DNA of 64,000 bases, from positions 124,001 through 188,000 of the forward strand of contig CAWIVY010000002.1 in assembly GCA_963839615.1 (NCBI GenBank), written 5' to 3'. Positions 7,366 through 15,714 of this stretch are shown here, one piece after another (the first letter of the stretch is position 1; every line of letters starts with the position of its first letter). Both the position numbers and the translations under genes were made by a program. The DNA comes from DASQMT01 sp963839615 (lineage in GTDB: Bacteria > Actinomycetota > Thermoleophilia > Solirubrobacterales > Solirubrobacteraceae). Below the pieces are notes generated by a model. That model was not told the origin of the DNA and made no database searches. It saw only the letters and a program-made list of their open reading frames with translations.

Positions 7366-10254
7366 GTGTCCCGACAGTCCCAGATCGTCGTCTCAGGCGC
7401 GCGCGAGCACAACCTCAAGGACATCACGGTGGCGATGCCGCGCGACGCGCTGGTCGTCATCACGGGGCTTTCCGGCTCTGGCAAGTCATCGCTGGCGTTC
7501 GACACGATCTACGCCGAGGGCCAGCGTCGTTATGTCGAGTCGCTGAGCGCGTACGCGCGCCAGTTCCTTGGCCAGATGGACAAGCCCGACGTCGACTCGA
7601 TCGAGGGGCTGTCGCCGGCGATCTCGATCGACCAGAAGACGACCTCGCGCAACCCGCGCTCGACTGTCGGCACGGTCACAGAGATCTACGACTACCTGCG
7701 ACTGCTGTGGGCGCGGATCGGCAAGCCGCACTGCTTCAACTGCGGACGGCCGATCGCCGCGCAGTCGGCCGAGCAGATCATCGACCAGATCATGGCGCTC
7801 GAGGACGGCACGCGGTTCATGGTCATGGCGCCGATCGTGCGCGGCCGCAAGGGCGAGTACGGCAAGCAGTTCGACGAGTTGCGGGCGGAGGGCTTCACGC
7901 GCGTCAAGGTCGACGGCGAGGTGCGCCTGCTCGAGGAGGACATCGTCCTCGACAAGAAGTACAAGCACGACATCGCGGTCATCGTCGACCGGCTCGTGAT
8001 GAAGCCGGATTCGCGCAAGCGGCTGGCCGACTCGGTCGAGACCGCGGTGGCGCTGGCCGACGGGATCCTCGAGGTCGAGACGCTGCCGCGCGACGGCGGC
8101 GCGGGCCAGGTGCTGACGTTCTCCGAGCGCTTCGCCTGCCTGCATTGCGGCATCTCGATGCCGGAGCTCGAGCCGCGGATCTTCTCGTTCAACTCACCGC
8201 ACGGTGCCTGCCCGCGCTGCACCGGCCTGGGCTCGCAGATGGAGATCGACCCCGACCTGGTGGTGCCCGACCCGTCGCTGTCGATCGGCGAGGGCGCGAT
8301 CCTGCCGTGGGCCAGCGGTGCGTCGGTCTACTACGACCAGATCACGCAGGCGATCTCCGAGCGCTACGAGATCGACCTCGACGCCCCCTGGGAGGACCTG
8401 CCGGAGGATCAGCAGGACCTGTTCCTCTACGGCACGGACGGCGACCGGATCTACGTCACCTACCGCAACCGGATGGGGCGCAAGCGCTCCTACATGACGA
8501 ACTTCGAGGGCATCGTCCCGAACCTCGAGCGCCGCTACAAGGAGACCGACTCCGACTGGTCGCGCGAGCGCATCGAGGAGTACATGACGATGCGGCCCTG
8601 CCCGGAGTGCAAGGGCGCGCGGCTGCGGCCGGAGTCGCGCGCGGTGAAGGTGGCGGGCCTGTCGATCAGCGAGTTCACGCGCTTGAGCGCGCGGCGCTCG
8701 CTCGAGTGGGTCGCCGAGCTCCAGCTCTCCGACACCGACCGCGCGATCGCGCGGCTGATCCTGCGCGAGATCGAGGAGCGGCTGCGCTTCCTCGACAACG
8801 TCGGCGTCGGCTACCTGAGCATGGAGCGCGCGGCTGCGACGCTCTCGGGCGGCGAGGCGCAGCGGATCCGGCTGGCGACGCAGATCGGCTCGTCACTGGT
8901 CGGCGTGCTCTACATCCTCGACGAGCCGTCGATCGGCCTGCACCAGCGCGACAACGCGCGTCTGATCGCGACGCTCGAGCGGCTGCGCGAGCTCGGCAAC
9001 ACCGTGCTGGTGGTCGAGCACGACGAGGGCACGATGCGCGCGGCCGACTACCTGATCGACATGGGGCCGGGCGCGGGCGAGCACGGCGGCCACATCGTCG
9101 CGCAGGGGACCGCGGCGGACGTCGAGGCCGTGCCCGACTCGCTGACCGGCCAGTACCTGGCGGGAACGCGCCGGATCGAGCCGCCGGCGAAGCGGCGCAC
9201 GCCGGCAGGCTACGTCGAGATCGTCGGGGCGACCCAGCACAACCTCAAGAACATCACCGCGAAGGTGCCGCTCGGCGTGTTCTGCTGCGTCACCGGCGTG
9301 TCGGGCTCGGGCAAGTCGACGCTGGTCAACGAGGTGCTCTACAAGGCCGTCGCCAACCGCCTCAACCGCGCGCGGATGCGCCCGGGCGCGCACAAGCGGA
9401 TCGAGGGCCTCGATCAGCTCGACAAGATCATCAGCGTCGACCAGTCGCCGATCGGGCGCACGCCGCGCTCGAACCCGGCGACCTACATCGGGCTGTTCGA
9501 TCAGATCCGCGACCTCTTCTCGAAGACGCAGGAGGCGCGGGCGCGCGGCTACAAGCCGGGCCGCTTCTCCTTCAACGTCAAGGGCGGCCGCTGCGAGGTC
9601 TGCCGCGGCGACGGCCAGATCAAGATCGAGATGCACTTCCTGCCCGACGTCTACGTGCCGTGCGAGCAGTGCCACGGCAAGCGCTACAACCGCGAGACGC
9701 TCGACATCCGCTTCAAGGGCAAGACGATCGCCGACGTGCTCGAGATGCCGATCGAGGAGGCGCTGCAGTTCTTCGAGCACATCCCGAAGATCCGCCGCCG
9801 GCTGCAGACGCTGCACGACGTCGGGCTCGGCTACATGCGGCTCGGCCAGCCGGCGACGACGCTCTCGGGCGGCGAGGCGCAGCGCGTCAAGCTCGCGAGC
9901 GAGCTCAGCAAGATCGCGACGGGCCGGACGCTCTACATCCTCGACGAGCCGACGACCGGCCTGCACTTCGCCGACATCGAGAAGCTGCTCGAGGTCCTGC
10001 AGCGGCTCGTGGACCAGGGCAACTCGGTCGTCGTGATCGAGCACAACCTCGACGTGATCAAGACCGCCGACAGGTTGCTCGACCTCGGTCCGGAGGGCGG
10101 CGAGGAGGGCGGCTACCTGATCGCCGTCGGGACGCCCGAGCAGGTCGCAGCCGAGCGCGACTCGGCGACCGGCAGCTTCCTGGCCGAGCTCGTGGAGGCG
10201 AAGCCGCGCCCGTCGCGGGCGCCGCGGCGCAAGCGGGTACCGGCCGCGGCGTGA
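7366..10254 (+). CDS. uvrA: Excinuclease ABC subunit A (962 aa)
   Basis: This is the damage-recognition ATPase of nucleotide excision repair. It is full length for the family and has both ABC modules: Walker A GLSGSGKS (34-41) and a second GVSGSGKST. There are two signature LSGGEAQR motifs, and Walker B strings ending in DEPSIGLH and DEPTTGLH. Zinc modules are visible as CFNCG, CLHCG/CPRC, and CEVCRGDG with CEQCHGKRYN. The GTG at 7366 is chosen because the protein opens a few residues before the conserved VSGAREHNLKDI and has a TACACT hexamer just upstream. A frame extending further upstream has no family similarity. An SOS box lies immediately upstream. The divergent neighbour is a histidine kinase. 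Confidence 0.97.
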   Translation: MSRQSQIVVSGAREHNLKDITVAMPRDALVVITGLSGSGKSSLAFDTIYAEGQRRYVESLSAYARQFLGQMDKPDVDSIEGLSPAISIDQKTTSRNPRSTVGTVTEIYDYLRLLWARIGKPHCFNCGRPIAAQSAEQIIDQIMALEDGTRFMVMAPIVRGRKGEYGKQFDELRAEGFTRVKVDGEVRLLEEDIVLDKKYKHDIAVIVDRLVMKPDSRKRLADSVETAVALADGILEVETLPRDGGAGQVLTFSERFACLHCGISMPELEPRIFSFNSPHGACPRCTGLGSQMEIDPDLVVPDPSLSIGEGAILPWASGASVYYDQITQAISERYEIDLDAPWEDLPEDQQDLFLYGTDGDRIYVTYRNRMGRKRSYMTNFEGIVPNLERRYKETDSDWSRERIEEYMTMRPCPECKGARLRPESRAVKVAGLSISEFTRLSARRSLEWVAELQLSDTDRAIARLILREIEERLRFLDNVGVGYLSMERAAATLSGGEAQRIRLATQIGSSLVGVLYILDEPSIGLHQRDNARLIATLERLRELGNTVLVVEHDEGTMRAADYLIDMGPGAGEHGGHIVAQGTAADVEAVPDSLTGQYLAGTRRIEPPAKRRTPAGYVEIVGATQHNLKNITAKVPLGVFCCVTGVSGSGKSTLVNEVLYKAVANRLNRARMRPGAHKRIEGLDQLDKIISVDQSPIGRTPRSNPATYIGLFDQIRDLFSKTQEARARGYKPGRFSFNVKGGRCEVCRGDGQIKIEMHFLPDVYVPCEQCHGKRYNRETLDIRFKGKTIADVLEMPIEEALQFFEHIPKIRRRLQTLHDVGLGYMRLGQPATTLSGGEAQRVKLASELSKIATGRTLYILDEPTTGLHFADIEKLLEVLQRLVDQGNSVVVIEHNLDVIKTADRLLDLGPEGGEEGGYLIAVGTPEQVAAERDSATGSFLAELVEAKPRPSRAPRRKRVPAAA

Positions 10255-10606
10255 CGTCGCGGGGTTGCGGCGGGTTGCGGCGGGCCCGGCGTCTACGTCA
10301 ACGGCGGCATTGAGGGGAGGGTCCGGCGAGGCTGGCAAAAGTCGAGCGGCGGCGCGCTCGGCTGGTTCGGTCGACCTTTTTGCTCCATAGGCCGCAAAAC
10401 GTCGAGCGGGGGCGGGTTCGGCGGGGCGACCTCGACGTTTTGCACCGCATAGGGGCATGACGTCGCATCGAATCCAGCTCGCCGGGCGCGTGCGACGTTA
10501 TCCGCCCCCGCCACCCGCACCCCGACCCACCTCCCTCAATGCCGCAGTTGGCGCGGCCGGGGGCGACCACCGCCCCGCGAGCGAGGCGACGTGGAATGCT
10601 GCTTCC
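10255..10606. other. 352-bp intergenic region filled by a nested-palindrome repeat element
   Basis: No credible gene is seen. After 45 bp of GC-rich sequence (a duplicated GGGTTGCGGC), nearly the whole gap is the repeat element annotated at 10300-10549. The last ~57 bp before the ABM-like gene hold no clear SD or TAnnnT promoter hexamer. Confidence 0.6.
10300..10549. repeat. Intergenic repeat element, copy A: inverted termini plus three palindromic units
   Basis: The left terminus AACGGCGGCATTGAGG (10300-10315) and the right terminus (10534-10549) are inverted copies, 15 of 16 matching, and the similarity continues inward. Between them are three palindromes. The first is GCAAAAGTCGA / TCGACCTTTTTGC (10335-10345, 10371-10383). 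The second is a perfect 13-bp GCAAAACGTCGAG / CTCGACGTTTTGC (10394-10406, 10431-10443). The third is ATGACGTCGCA / TGCGACGTTAT (10457-10467, 10491-10501). Loops are 25, 24 and 23 nt and the units start 59 and 63 bp apart. CATAGG follows each of the first two units. The same terminal repeat and unit plan recur at 28605-28823. No coding capacity. Confidence 0.75.
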
Positions 10607-10918
10607 ATGATTGCGCGCATCTGGCGCGGCGCCACCAAGGCGGACCGCGCCCAGGACTACCTCGAGTACCTCCGCGGCACCGGGATCGCCGACTATGCGG
10701 CCACGCCCGGGAACCACGGCGTGGAGGTGCTGCTGCGCACGGAGGGCGACCGCACGCAGTTCACGCTCATCACCTATTGGGAGTCGCTCGAGGCCGTCAA
10801 GCGCTTCGCGGGCGACCAGCCGGAGGTCGCCCGCTTCTACCCCGAGGACGACGACTACCTGATCGACCGCGAGCTCACCGTCGAGCACCACGAGGTGGCC
10901 AAGATCCGGCGCGGCTAG
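10607..10918 (+). CDS. Antibiotic-biosynthesis-monooxygenase-like (ABM) protein (103 aa)
   Basis: This is a small single-domain protein of the dimeric alpha/beta-barrel (ABM/EthD-like) superfamily. It opens MIARIWRGATK, has a central LITYWESLEAVKRFAG strand-helix, and ends with a short His-containing strand. Members include small monooxygenases and haem-degrading or stress proteins; the specific reaction is unknown. The ATG at 10607 is the only start consistent with the domain edge; frames reaching further upstream run into the repeat element. The stop shares the palindromic tetranucleotide CTAG with the stop of the convergent LysM gene, so the two coding regions overlap by 4 bp tail to tail. 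Confidence 0.8.
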   Translation: MIARIWRGATKADRAQDYLEYLRGTGIADYAATPGNHGVEVLLRTEGDRTQFTLITYWESLEAVKRFAGDQPEVARFYPEDDDYLIDRELTVEHHEVAKIRRG

Positions 10919-12018
10919 CCGCCGAAGCGCGAGCGCAGCGCCTGCACGTTCTCCACGTAGCTCTGGGTGTCGTCGTACAGGCCGCGATCGCGCACGGACT
11001 GCAAACCCTGGTAGTAGCCGGCGATCGCCGTGTTCTCGTCGCCGCCGGTCTCGTCGAGCAGGCGCTTGAGGTACATCACGCCGGCGTGCACGTTGTCCGT
11101 CGCCGAGTTCGGGTCGAGCGAGCGCTGGGCGAGGTTCTGCTGCACGTAGTCCCACGTGCCCGGCATCACCTGCATGACGCCGCGCGCGTTGGCGGAGGAG
11201 ACCATCGCGTTGTTGAAGCCGCTCTCCTGCCAGGCGATCGCGGCCGCGAGCGAGGGCGAGACCCCGTATTGGGACGCCACGGAGTGGATGTCGGCCGCGC
11301 CCACGGTGGTGGACGTCGGCGCGGGATCGGCCTGCGGGACGACGGGCGCGGGCGCGGGCTCGGACGAGCGCGTGGGCGCCGGCGCGCCGCTCGGGAGCTT
11401 GATCGGTGTGCCCGCGACGAGGACGCCCGCGGGATCGAGTCCGTTCATCGCTGCCATGTCGGCCATCGCGACGCCCGCCTCGGCCGCCAGGCCGGAGAGC
11501 GTGTCGCCGGGCCGCACGGTGTAGCCGCCCTGGGCCGGGGGAGCCGAGGCCGCGGCAGCCGGCGCGGCGGACCCGCCGCCGCCGGTGACGGAGAGCGTGG
11601 TTCCGGCCACCAGGATGCCGGCGGGATCGAGGCCGTTGGCGGCAGCGAGGTCGCCGACCGAGATACCGGCACCGGCGGCGATGCCCGAGAGCGTGTCGCC
11701 CGGCTGGACGGTGTAGCCGCCCTGGCCGCCGGCCGCGGGCGCCGGAGCGGCGGCGGCGGGATCGGCGGGCACGAGCCCGGCTCCCTGGAGTGCCGCGTAT
11801 CCCTCGACGGTCGTGGGGACGCGGATCGTCGACCCGAGCACGACCTGGGCGTCCTCCGACAGGCCGTTGTACGCCGCGACGGTGCGCGTCGTGAGGTTGT
11901 TGGCAGCGGCGATCGACCACAGGGTCTCGCCTGGCGCCACGGTATGCGCGACCTCGGCCGAAGCCGGCGCGGCGAACGCGAGCGATGCGAGCAGACCTGT
12001 GACTAGATGGCGGCGCAC
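10915..12018 (-). CDS. Secreted LysM-repeat lytic transglycosylase (367 aa)
   Basis: A signal peptide (basic VRRHLV, hydrophobic core, cleavage around ASA-EV) leads into three LysM domains of about 45 residues. Each has the pattern of a YTVxPGDTLSGIA start and an NGLDPAG turn, and they are separated by Ala/Pro-rich linkers. A C-terminal SLT-type domain follows, with a catalytic Glu in AIAWQESGFN and a GVMQVMPGTW motif. It should bind peptidoglycan and cleave the MurNAc-GlcNAc bond, outside the membrane. The GTG at 12018 is preferred over an ATG at 12054, because GGAGG lies 7 nt before it and the signal peptide then starts cleanly. The stop overlaps the convergent ABM gene stop. Confidence 0.93.
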   Translation of the reverse strand: MRRHLVTGLLASLAFAAPASAEVAHTVAPGETLWSIAAANNLTTRTVAAYNGLSEDAQVVLGSTIRVPTTVEGYAALQGAGLVPADPAAAAPAPAAGGQGGYTVQPGDTLSGIAAGAGISVGDLAAANGLDPAGILVAGTTLSVTGGGGSAAPAAAASAPPAQGGYTVRPGDTLSGLAAEAGVAMADMAAMNGLDPAGVLVAGTPIKLPSGAPAPTRSSEPAPAPVVPQADPAPTSTTVGAADIHSVASQYGVSPSLAAAIAWQESGFNNAMVSSANARGVMQVMPGTWDYVQQNLAQRSLDPNSATDNVHAGVMYLKRLLDETGGDENTAIAGYYQGLQSVRDRGLYDDTQSYVENVQALRSRFGG

Positions 12019-12025
12019 TGTTTGA

Positions 12026-12030
12026 CCTCC
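12026..12030 (-). promoter_or_regulatory. Ribosome binding site GGAGG deciding the GTG start of the LysM gene
   Basis: GGAGG on the minus strand is 7 nt upstream of GTG 12018-12016. The in-frame ATG at 12054 lies upstream of this SD, so it is unlikely to be used. Confidence 0.75.
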
Positions 12031-12209
12031 GATGGGGCGCGGTGACGTCTGCACGATTAGCCGCCATTCCTGCCCGCCACACGCCGGCGCGCAGCGTTAC
12101 GACGCCTTGCACCGAGCCTTGCCGCCACCGTGCGTTCTTACGTCCTCCTGCACGCGGTCTTGCCCCGAAGGCCGCGTTCGGATCGCTCGCGCTAGCGTCC
12201 CCGGCCGCC

Positions 12210-12791
12210 GTGGATCCCGCCGACGTCAAGCTCTGGGCGCAGAAATGGCGCCACTACGAGCGCAATTCACTGCCCTGGAACCGCGTTCGCATCCATGCCG
12301 AGCTCGCCCGCCGGCGCTCGTTCTGCCGCTGGCCGCTGCACGGAAACGTGCTCGAGATGCTGCGCGAGGGTCGGCTCGAGCTGGGCGAGCACGTGCTGTT
12401 CGAGCCCGGCGTGTGGCTGACGGCGCCCGCGCCGGGGCGGATCCGCATCGGCGGCGGCAGCTTCCTCAACCTCGGCGTGCAGGTCGCGGCGGTCGAGCTG
12501 GTGGAGATCGGCGAGCACTGCATGTTCGCGAACGGCTGCTTCGTGACCGACGGGAACCACCGCTTCGACGACCCCGACCGCCCGGTTCCCTGGCAGGGCT
12601 TCTCCAGCAAGGGCCCGACGCGGATCGGCTCGAACGTCTGGTGCGGCGCGCACGTCGTGATCACGAGCGGCGTCACGGTCGGTGACCGCTGCGTGATCGG
12701 CGCGAACTCGGTCGTGACGCGCGACCTGCCGCCGTTCTCGATCGCCACGGGAGCGCCCGCCGCGGTCCTGACGACGATCGAGTACCGCTAG
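12210..12791 (+). CDS. Hexapeptide-repeat (LbetaH) acyltransferase (193 aa)
   Basis: This is a left-handed beta-helix acyltransferase of the maltose-O-acetyltransferase/NodL/WcaF group. Hexad repeats are visible from about residue 70 (IRIGGGSFLN) through VTVGDRCVIGANSVV. The catalytic His is in DGNHRFDDP, and a late WCGAHVVITSGV turn is present. It probably transfers an acetyl group from acetyl-CoA to a sugar or similar hydroxyl in the cytoplasm. The GTG at 12210 is chosen: a TAGCGT hexamer lies 11 nt upstream and no SD is present. It ends 4 bp from the convergent small membrane protein gene. Confidence 0.82.
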   Translation: MDPADVKLWAQKWRHYERNSLPWNRVRIHAELARRRSFCRWPLHGNVLEMLREGRLELGEHVLFEPGVWLTAPAPGRIRIGGGSFLNLGVQVAAVELVEIGEHCMFANGCFVTDGNHRFDDPDRPVPWQGFSSKGPTRIGSNVWCGAHVVITSGVTVGDRCVIGANSVVTRDLPPFSIATGAPAAVLTTIEYR

Positions 12792-12795
12792 CCCG

Positions 12796-13038
12796 CTACT
12801 TCGAGAGCATCGCCTGGACGCCCAGCACCACGCCCAGCGCGAACAGCAGGAACGCGGCGGCGGCCAGCGCCGCGTAGACGGCCGCGGCTCCGCTCCGGCC
12901 CGCCCGACGGGCATCGCTCGCGCGCGCCCCGCCGACGATCACGAACGAGAACAGGGCGCTGATCCCGACCCCCGCCAGCAGCGAGACCCAGACGACCTGC
13001 CAGAGCAGATGGAAGTCGACCGCGAAGATCACGCTCAT
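12796..13038 (-). CDS. Small two-segment membrane protein in the phosphate-transport operon (80 aa)
   Basis: Two hydrophobic segments are seen (about residues 9-32 and 50-75), joined by a basic loop GGARASDARRAGRSG; no known domain is recognised. The ATG overlaps the stop of the PiT transporter by 4 bp (ATGA), so it is co-translated with it. A GTG three codons in has a better-spaced GGAGG (7 nt) and could be the true start. Position suggests an accessory of the PiT transporter, but that is only context. Confidence 0.65.
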   Translation of the reverse strand: MSVIFAVDFHLLWQVVWVSLLAGVGISALFSFVIVGGARASDARRAGRSGAAAVYAALAAAAFLLFALGVVLGVQAMLSK

Positions 13039-14135
13039 CCCTCCGCCGTAAGGGTCCGTCCGGCGAGCAGGCGCCGGCCCAGGGCGAGCGCCAGCGCGAT
13101 CAGCAGCGCCGCGGCGACGACGATCGGGCCGACGTCCTCGCTTCCCAGCAGCGACACCACCGCGTAGGTGATCCCGCCGACGGCGGCGGAGGCGGGCAGC
13201 GTCAGCACCCAGGCGGTGACGATGTTGCCCGCGACGCCCCAGCGCACCGCCGAGACGCGCTTCGCCGCGCCGGTGCCCATGATCGCGCCGGAGATCACGT
13301 GCGTGGTCGATAGCGGGAAGCCCACGTGCGACGCGGCCATGATCACCGTGGCGCCGACCCCTTGGGCGGCGAAGCCCTGCGCCGGATCCATCTTGATGAT
13401 CCGGCTCCCCATCGTGCGGATGATCCGCCAGCCGCCGACGTAAGTGCCGAGCGCGATCGCGCTCGCGGCCGAGACGACGACCCAGGTCGGGACGTCGGCC
13501 TCCGCCGCGAGGTTCCCGTTCGCGACCAGCGCGAGGAAGATGATGCCCATCGTCTTCTGCGCGTCGTTCGTCCCGTGCGAGAGCGCCAACAGGCTCGCCG
13601 AGACGAGCTGGCCGAGCCGGAACCCGCGCGTGACCGGTCCCGGGCTCTGGCGCCCGACGATCCGGTAGACGACGAGGATCGCGAGCCCGGCGACGAGGAA
13701 CGCGAGCAGCGGGGCGACGAGCGCCGGCACCACGACCTTGTCGATCAGCCCCGACCCGATCACGGCATCGGGTCCCTGCGCGGCGAACGCGGATCCGACC
13801 ACGCCGCCGATCAGCGCGTGCGAGGAGGACGAGGGCAGGCCGAAGTACCAGGTGGCGAGGTTCCATGCGATCGCCCCGACCAGGCCGGCGAACACGATCG
13901 CCGGCGTGATCAGCTCGGCGTCGACGATGCCGTTGGCGATCGTCGCCGCCACCTCCAGCGAGATGAACGCGCCCGCGAAGTTCAGGATCGCAGCCATCGT
14001 CACCGCCAGGCGCGGCGACAGCGCGCGCGTGGATATCGATGTCGCGACCGCGTTGGCGGTGTCGTGGAACCCGTTCGTGAAGTCGAACGCGAGCGCCGTC
14101 CCGACGACGATCCAGAGGACGAAGTCGTGGTCCAC
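13035..14135 (-). CDS. PiT-family inorganic phosphate transporter (366 aa)
   Basis: This is a polytopic transporter with the duplicated PiT signature: FTNGFHDTANAVATS in the N-terminal half and LSHGTNDAQKTMGII in the C-terminal half, plus conserved PSSSSHAL and GFPLSTTH loops. It imports phosphate (as a metal-phosphate complex) with protons or sodium at low affinity. The GTG at 14135 overlaps the DUF47 stop by one base (TAGTG). Length and topology (about ten segments) are normal. DUF47 just upstream is the usual partner of PiT proteins and is thought to modulate their activity. Confidence 0.94.
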   Translation of the reverse strand: MDHDFVLWIVVGTALAFDFTNGFHDTANAVATSISTRALSPRLAVTMAAILNFAGAFISLEVAATIANGIVDAELITPAIVFAGLVGAIAWNLATWYFGLPSSSSHALIGGVVGSAFAAQGPDAVIGSGLIDKVVVPALVAPLLAFLVAGLAILVVYRIVGRQSPGPVTRGFRLGQLVSASLLALSHGTNDAQKTMGIIFLALVANGNLAAEADVPTWVVVSAASAIALGTYVGGWRIIRTMGSRIIKMDPAQGFAAQGVGATVIMAASHVGFPLSTTHVISGAIMGTGAAKRVSAVRWGVAGNIVTAWVLTLPASAAVGGITYAVVSLLGSEDVGPIVVAAALLIALALALGRRLLAGRTLTAEG

Positions 14136-14761
14136 TAGGTGTTCTTGATCGTGATTCCCTCGAGGATGTTCGCCACGCGCTCGGTCGCGTCGATGGCGTC
14201 CTCCAGGCGCTCGAAGATGTCCTTCCAGCGGATCACGAGCATCGGGTCGATACCGGCCTCGAAGAGCGAGGCGAGCGCCTCGCGAACGACCCGGTCGCCC
14301 TCGTTCTCGTAGCGGTTGATCTCGATCGTGTAGTGGTGCAGGTCCTCGAAGCCGCGCAGCCGCGGGATCGCCTTGGCGACCTGCTGGCAGGCCATGTTGA
14401 GGATCCTGGCCTGCTGCTGGGCCTGGGCCATCGGCGCCTCGATGTGGTACAGCCCGAAGAAGTCCGCGACCTCCTCGATCCAGTCGACGATGTCGTCGAG
14501 CCCCGAGGCGAGGCCGTAGATGTCCTCGCGGTCGATCGGCGTGACGAACGTCTGGTTGAGGCGCTGGATGATGTCGTGCGTGATCCGGTCGCCCTCCTGC
14601 TCGCACACGAGGATGTCCCGGGCCAGCTCCGAGTGCTCGGGCCACTCCTGGACCATCCGCTCGAGCAGGCCGGCCGCGAGCACGATGTTCGCGCCGGCCT
14701 CCTCGAACAGGTCGAAGAACTCGCGCTCCTTGGGAGCGAACAGCTTTGAAAGCTGAACCAT
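14135..14761 (-). CDS. DUF47 / PhoU-like phosphate transport regulator (208 aa)
   Basis: This is an all-helical PhoU-like protein starting MVQLSKLFAPKEREFFDLFE. It has repeated acidic helical motifs (EHSELARDILVCEQEGD and EINRYENEGDRVVREAL) that bind metal clusters in PhoU relatives. It is cytoplasmic and associated with the PiT transporter encoded immediately downstream. A TACACT hexamer ends 10 nt before the ATG with no SD, suggesting a leaderless mRNA that starts the DUF47-PiT-small membrane protein operon. Confidence 0.92.
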   Translation of the reverse strand: MVQLSKLFAPKEREFFDLFEEAGANIVLAAGLLERMVQEWPEHSELARDILVCEQEGDRITHDIIQRLNQTFVTPIDREDIYGLASGLDDIVDWIEEVADFFGLYHIEAPMAQAQQQARILNMACQQVAKAIPRLRGFEDLHHYTIEINRYENEGDRVVREALASLFEAGIDPMLVIRWKDIFERLEDAIDATERVANILEGITIKNT

Positions 14762-14771
14762 GGCGCGCGGG

Positions 14772-14777
14772 AGTGTA
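14772..14777 (-). promoter_or_regulatory. Candidate -10 (TACACT) of the DUF47-PiT operon
   Basis: TACACT on the minus strand lies 10 nt before the ATG at 14761. Spacing and hexamer are identical to those in front of the glycosyltransferase gene at 26211. Confidence 0.45.
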
Positions 14778-14793
14778 GTTGTGGGGGCAGCGT

Positions 14794-15684
14794 CTACGTG
14801 CGCTGGCGCTCGCGCAACTGCTCCTTGAGCCGGCTCAGCTCCTCGGGGGCGATCCCGTACGTGTGCTCGCGGCCCGGGAAGGAGCGCGTGCGCACCTCCT
14901 CGGTGAACGCCTCCATCCCGCGCAGCATCTCGCCGCGGACGTCGGCGTAGCGCTTCACGAACTTCGGCAGGAAGCCGCCGTGGATGCCCAGCATGTCGTG
15001 CAGCACGAGCACCTGGCCGTCCGTGCTGGCGCCGGCGCCGATCCCGATCACGGGGATCTCCATCTGGTCCATGATCACGTCGGTCACGTCGGCCGGGATC
15101 GCCTCGAAGACGATCGAGAAGCAGCCCGCCTCCTGCAGCGCGAGCGCCTCGTCGAGCACGGCGCGGGCGCGCTCTGCCGTGCGGCCCTGCGCGCGGTAGC
15201 CGCCGAGCGCGATCGCCGTCTGCGGCGTCAACCCGACGTGGCCCATCACGGGCACGCCGGCCTTGACGATCGCGCGCGCCCGCTCGGCGGAGCCCTCGAC
15301 CTTGACCGCGTCGCAGCCCGCCTCCTTGACGAACCGGTGCGCGGTCGCGATCGCCTGCTCGTCGGAGGCCTCGTAGGAGCCGAACGGCAGGTCGCCGACC
15401 AGCAGCGGCGCGCGCAGGCCGCGCCGGACCGCCGCGGCGAGCATCAGCATCTCGTCGGTTGTGACGGGGACGGTGTCGGGGTAGCCGAGCACGTTGTTCG
15501 CCGCGCTGTCGCCGACGAGCACGATGTCGACTCCGGCCGCCTCGGCGACCTGCGCGCTCGGGTGGTCATAGGCGGTGACCATCACGATCGGCTCGCCCAG
15601 CGCGCGCATCTCGCCGAGCTTGGTGAGGGTTACGGGGCGGCGCTGGTCGCCGTCGGAGTTGTCGGGTCGGGGCGGGGTGGACAT
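14794..15684 (-). CDS. panB: 3-methyl-2-oxobutanoate hydroxymethyltransferase (296 aa)
   Basis: PanB makes ketopantoate from 2-oxoisovalerate and methylene-tetrahydrofolate, the first committed step of pantothenate/CoA synthesis. Family motifs are clear: MVTAYDHPSAQVAEAAGVD, VGDSAANNVLGY (metal ligands), VMGHVGLTPQ and IGIGAGASTDGQVLVLHD. It is about 20-30 residues longer than typical, through an N-terminal tail rich in Pro, Asp and Arg and a charged C-terminal tail. AAGGAG lies 7 nt before the ATG. It is the last gene of a DUF2520-panC-panB operon; the gap to panC is 30 bp. Confidence 0.95.
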   Translation of the reverse strand: MSTPPRPDNSDGDQRRPVTLTKLGEMRALGEPIVMVTAYDHPSAQVAEAAGVDIVLVGDSAANNVLGYPDTVPVTTDEMLMLAAAVRRGLRAPLLVGDLPFGSYEASDEQAIATAHRFVKEAGCDAVKVEGSAERARAIVKAGVPVMGHVGLTPQTAIALGGYRAQGRTAERARAVLDEALALQEAGCFSIVFEAIPADVTDVIMDQMEIPVIGIGAGASTDGQVLVLHDMLGIHGGFLPKFVKRYADVRGEMLRGMEAFTEEVRTRSFPGREHTYGIAPEELSRLKEQLRERQRT

Positions 15685-15714
15685 CGCTTTGCTCCTTTGC
15701 TGGGTTGACGCCCA

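Noticed and set aside
5844..10313. A 1489-codon open frame on the plus strand spanning the kinase antisense and uvrA
   Set aside because: It is out of frame with uvrA, extremely rich in Arg/Ala/Gly, shows no domain, and is a by-product of G/C-ending codons in the true genes.
10300..10549. CRISPR array or tandem repeat array
   Set aside because: Units recur near 60 bp, but there is no constant direct repeat with unique spacers. The similarity is in palindromic arms and loop length, and no cas genes are present.
12019..12209. A c-di-AMP (ydaO) riboswitch before the LysM gene, as is common in actinobacteria
   Set aside because: I looked for the conserved ydaO core motifs upstream of the GGAGG and found none convincing.
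12032..12209. N-terminal extension of the hexapeptide acyltransferase (plus-strand frame open from 12042)
   Set aside because: It has no family similarity, runs over the LysM gene's promoter side, and the GTG at 12210 has a promoter hexamer in place.
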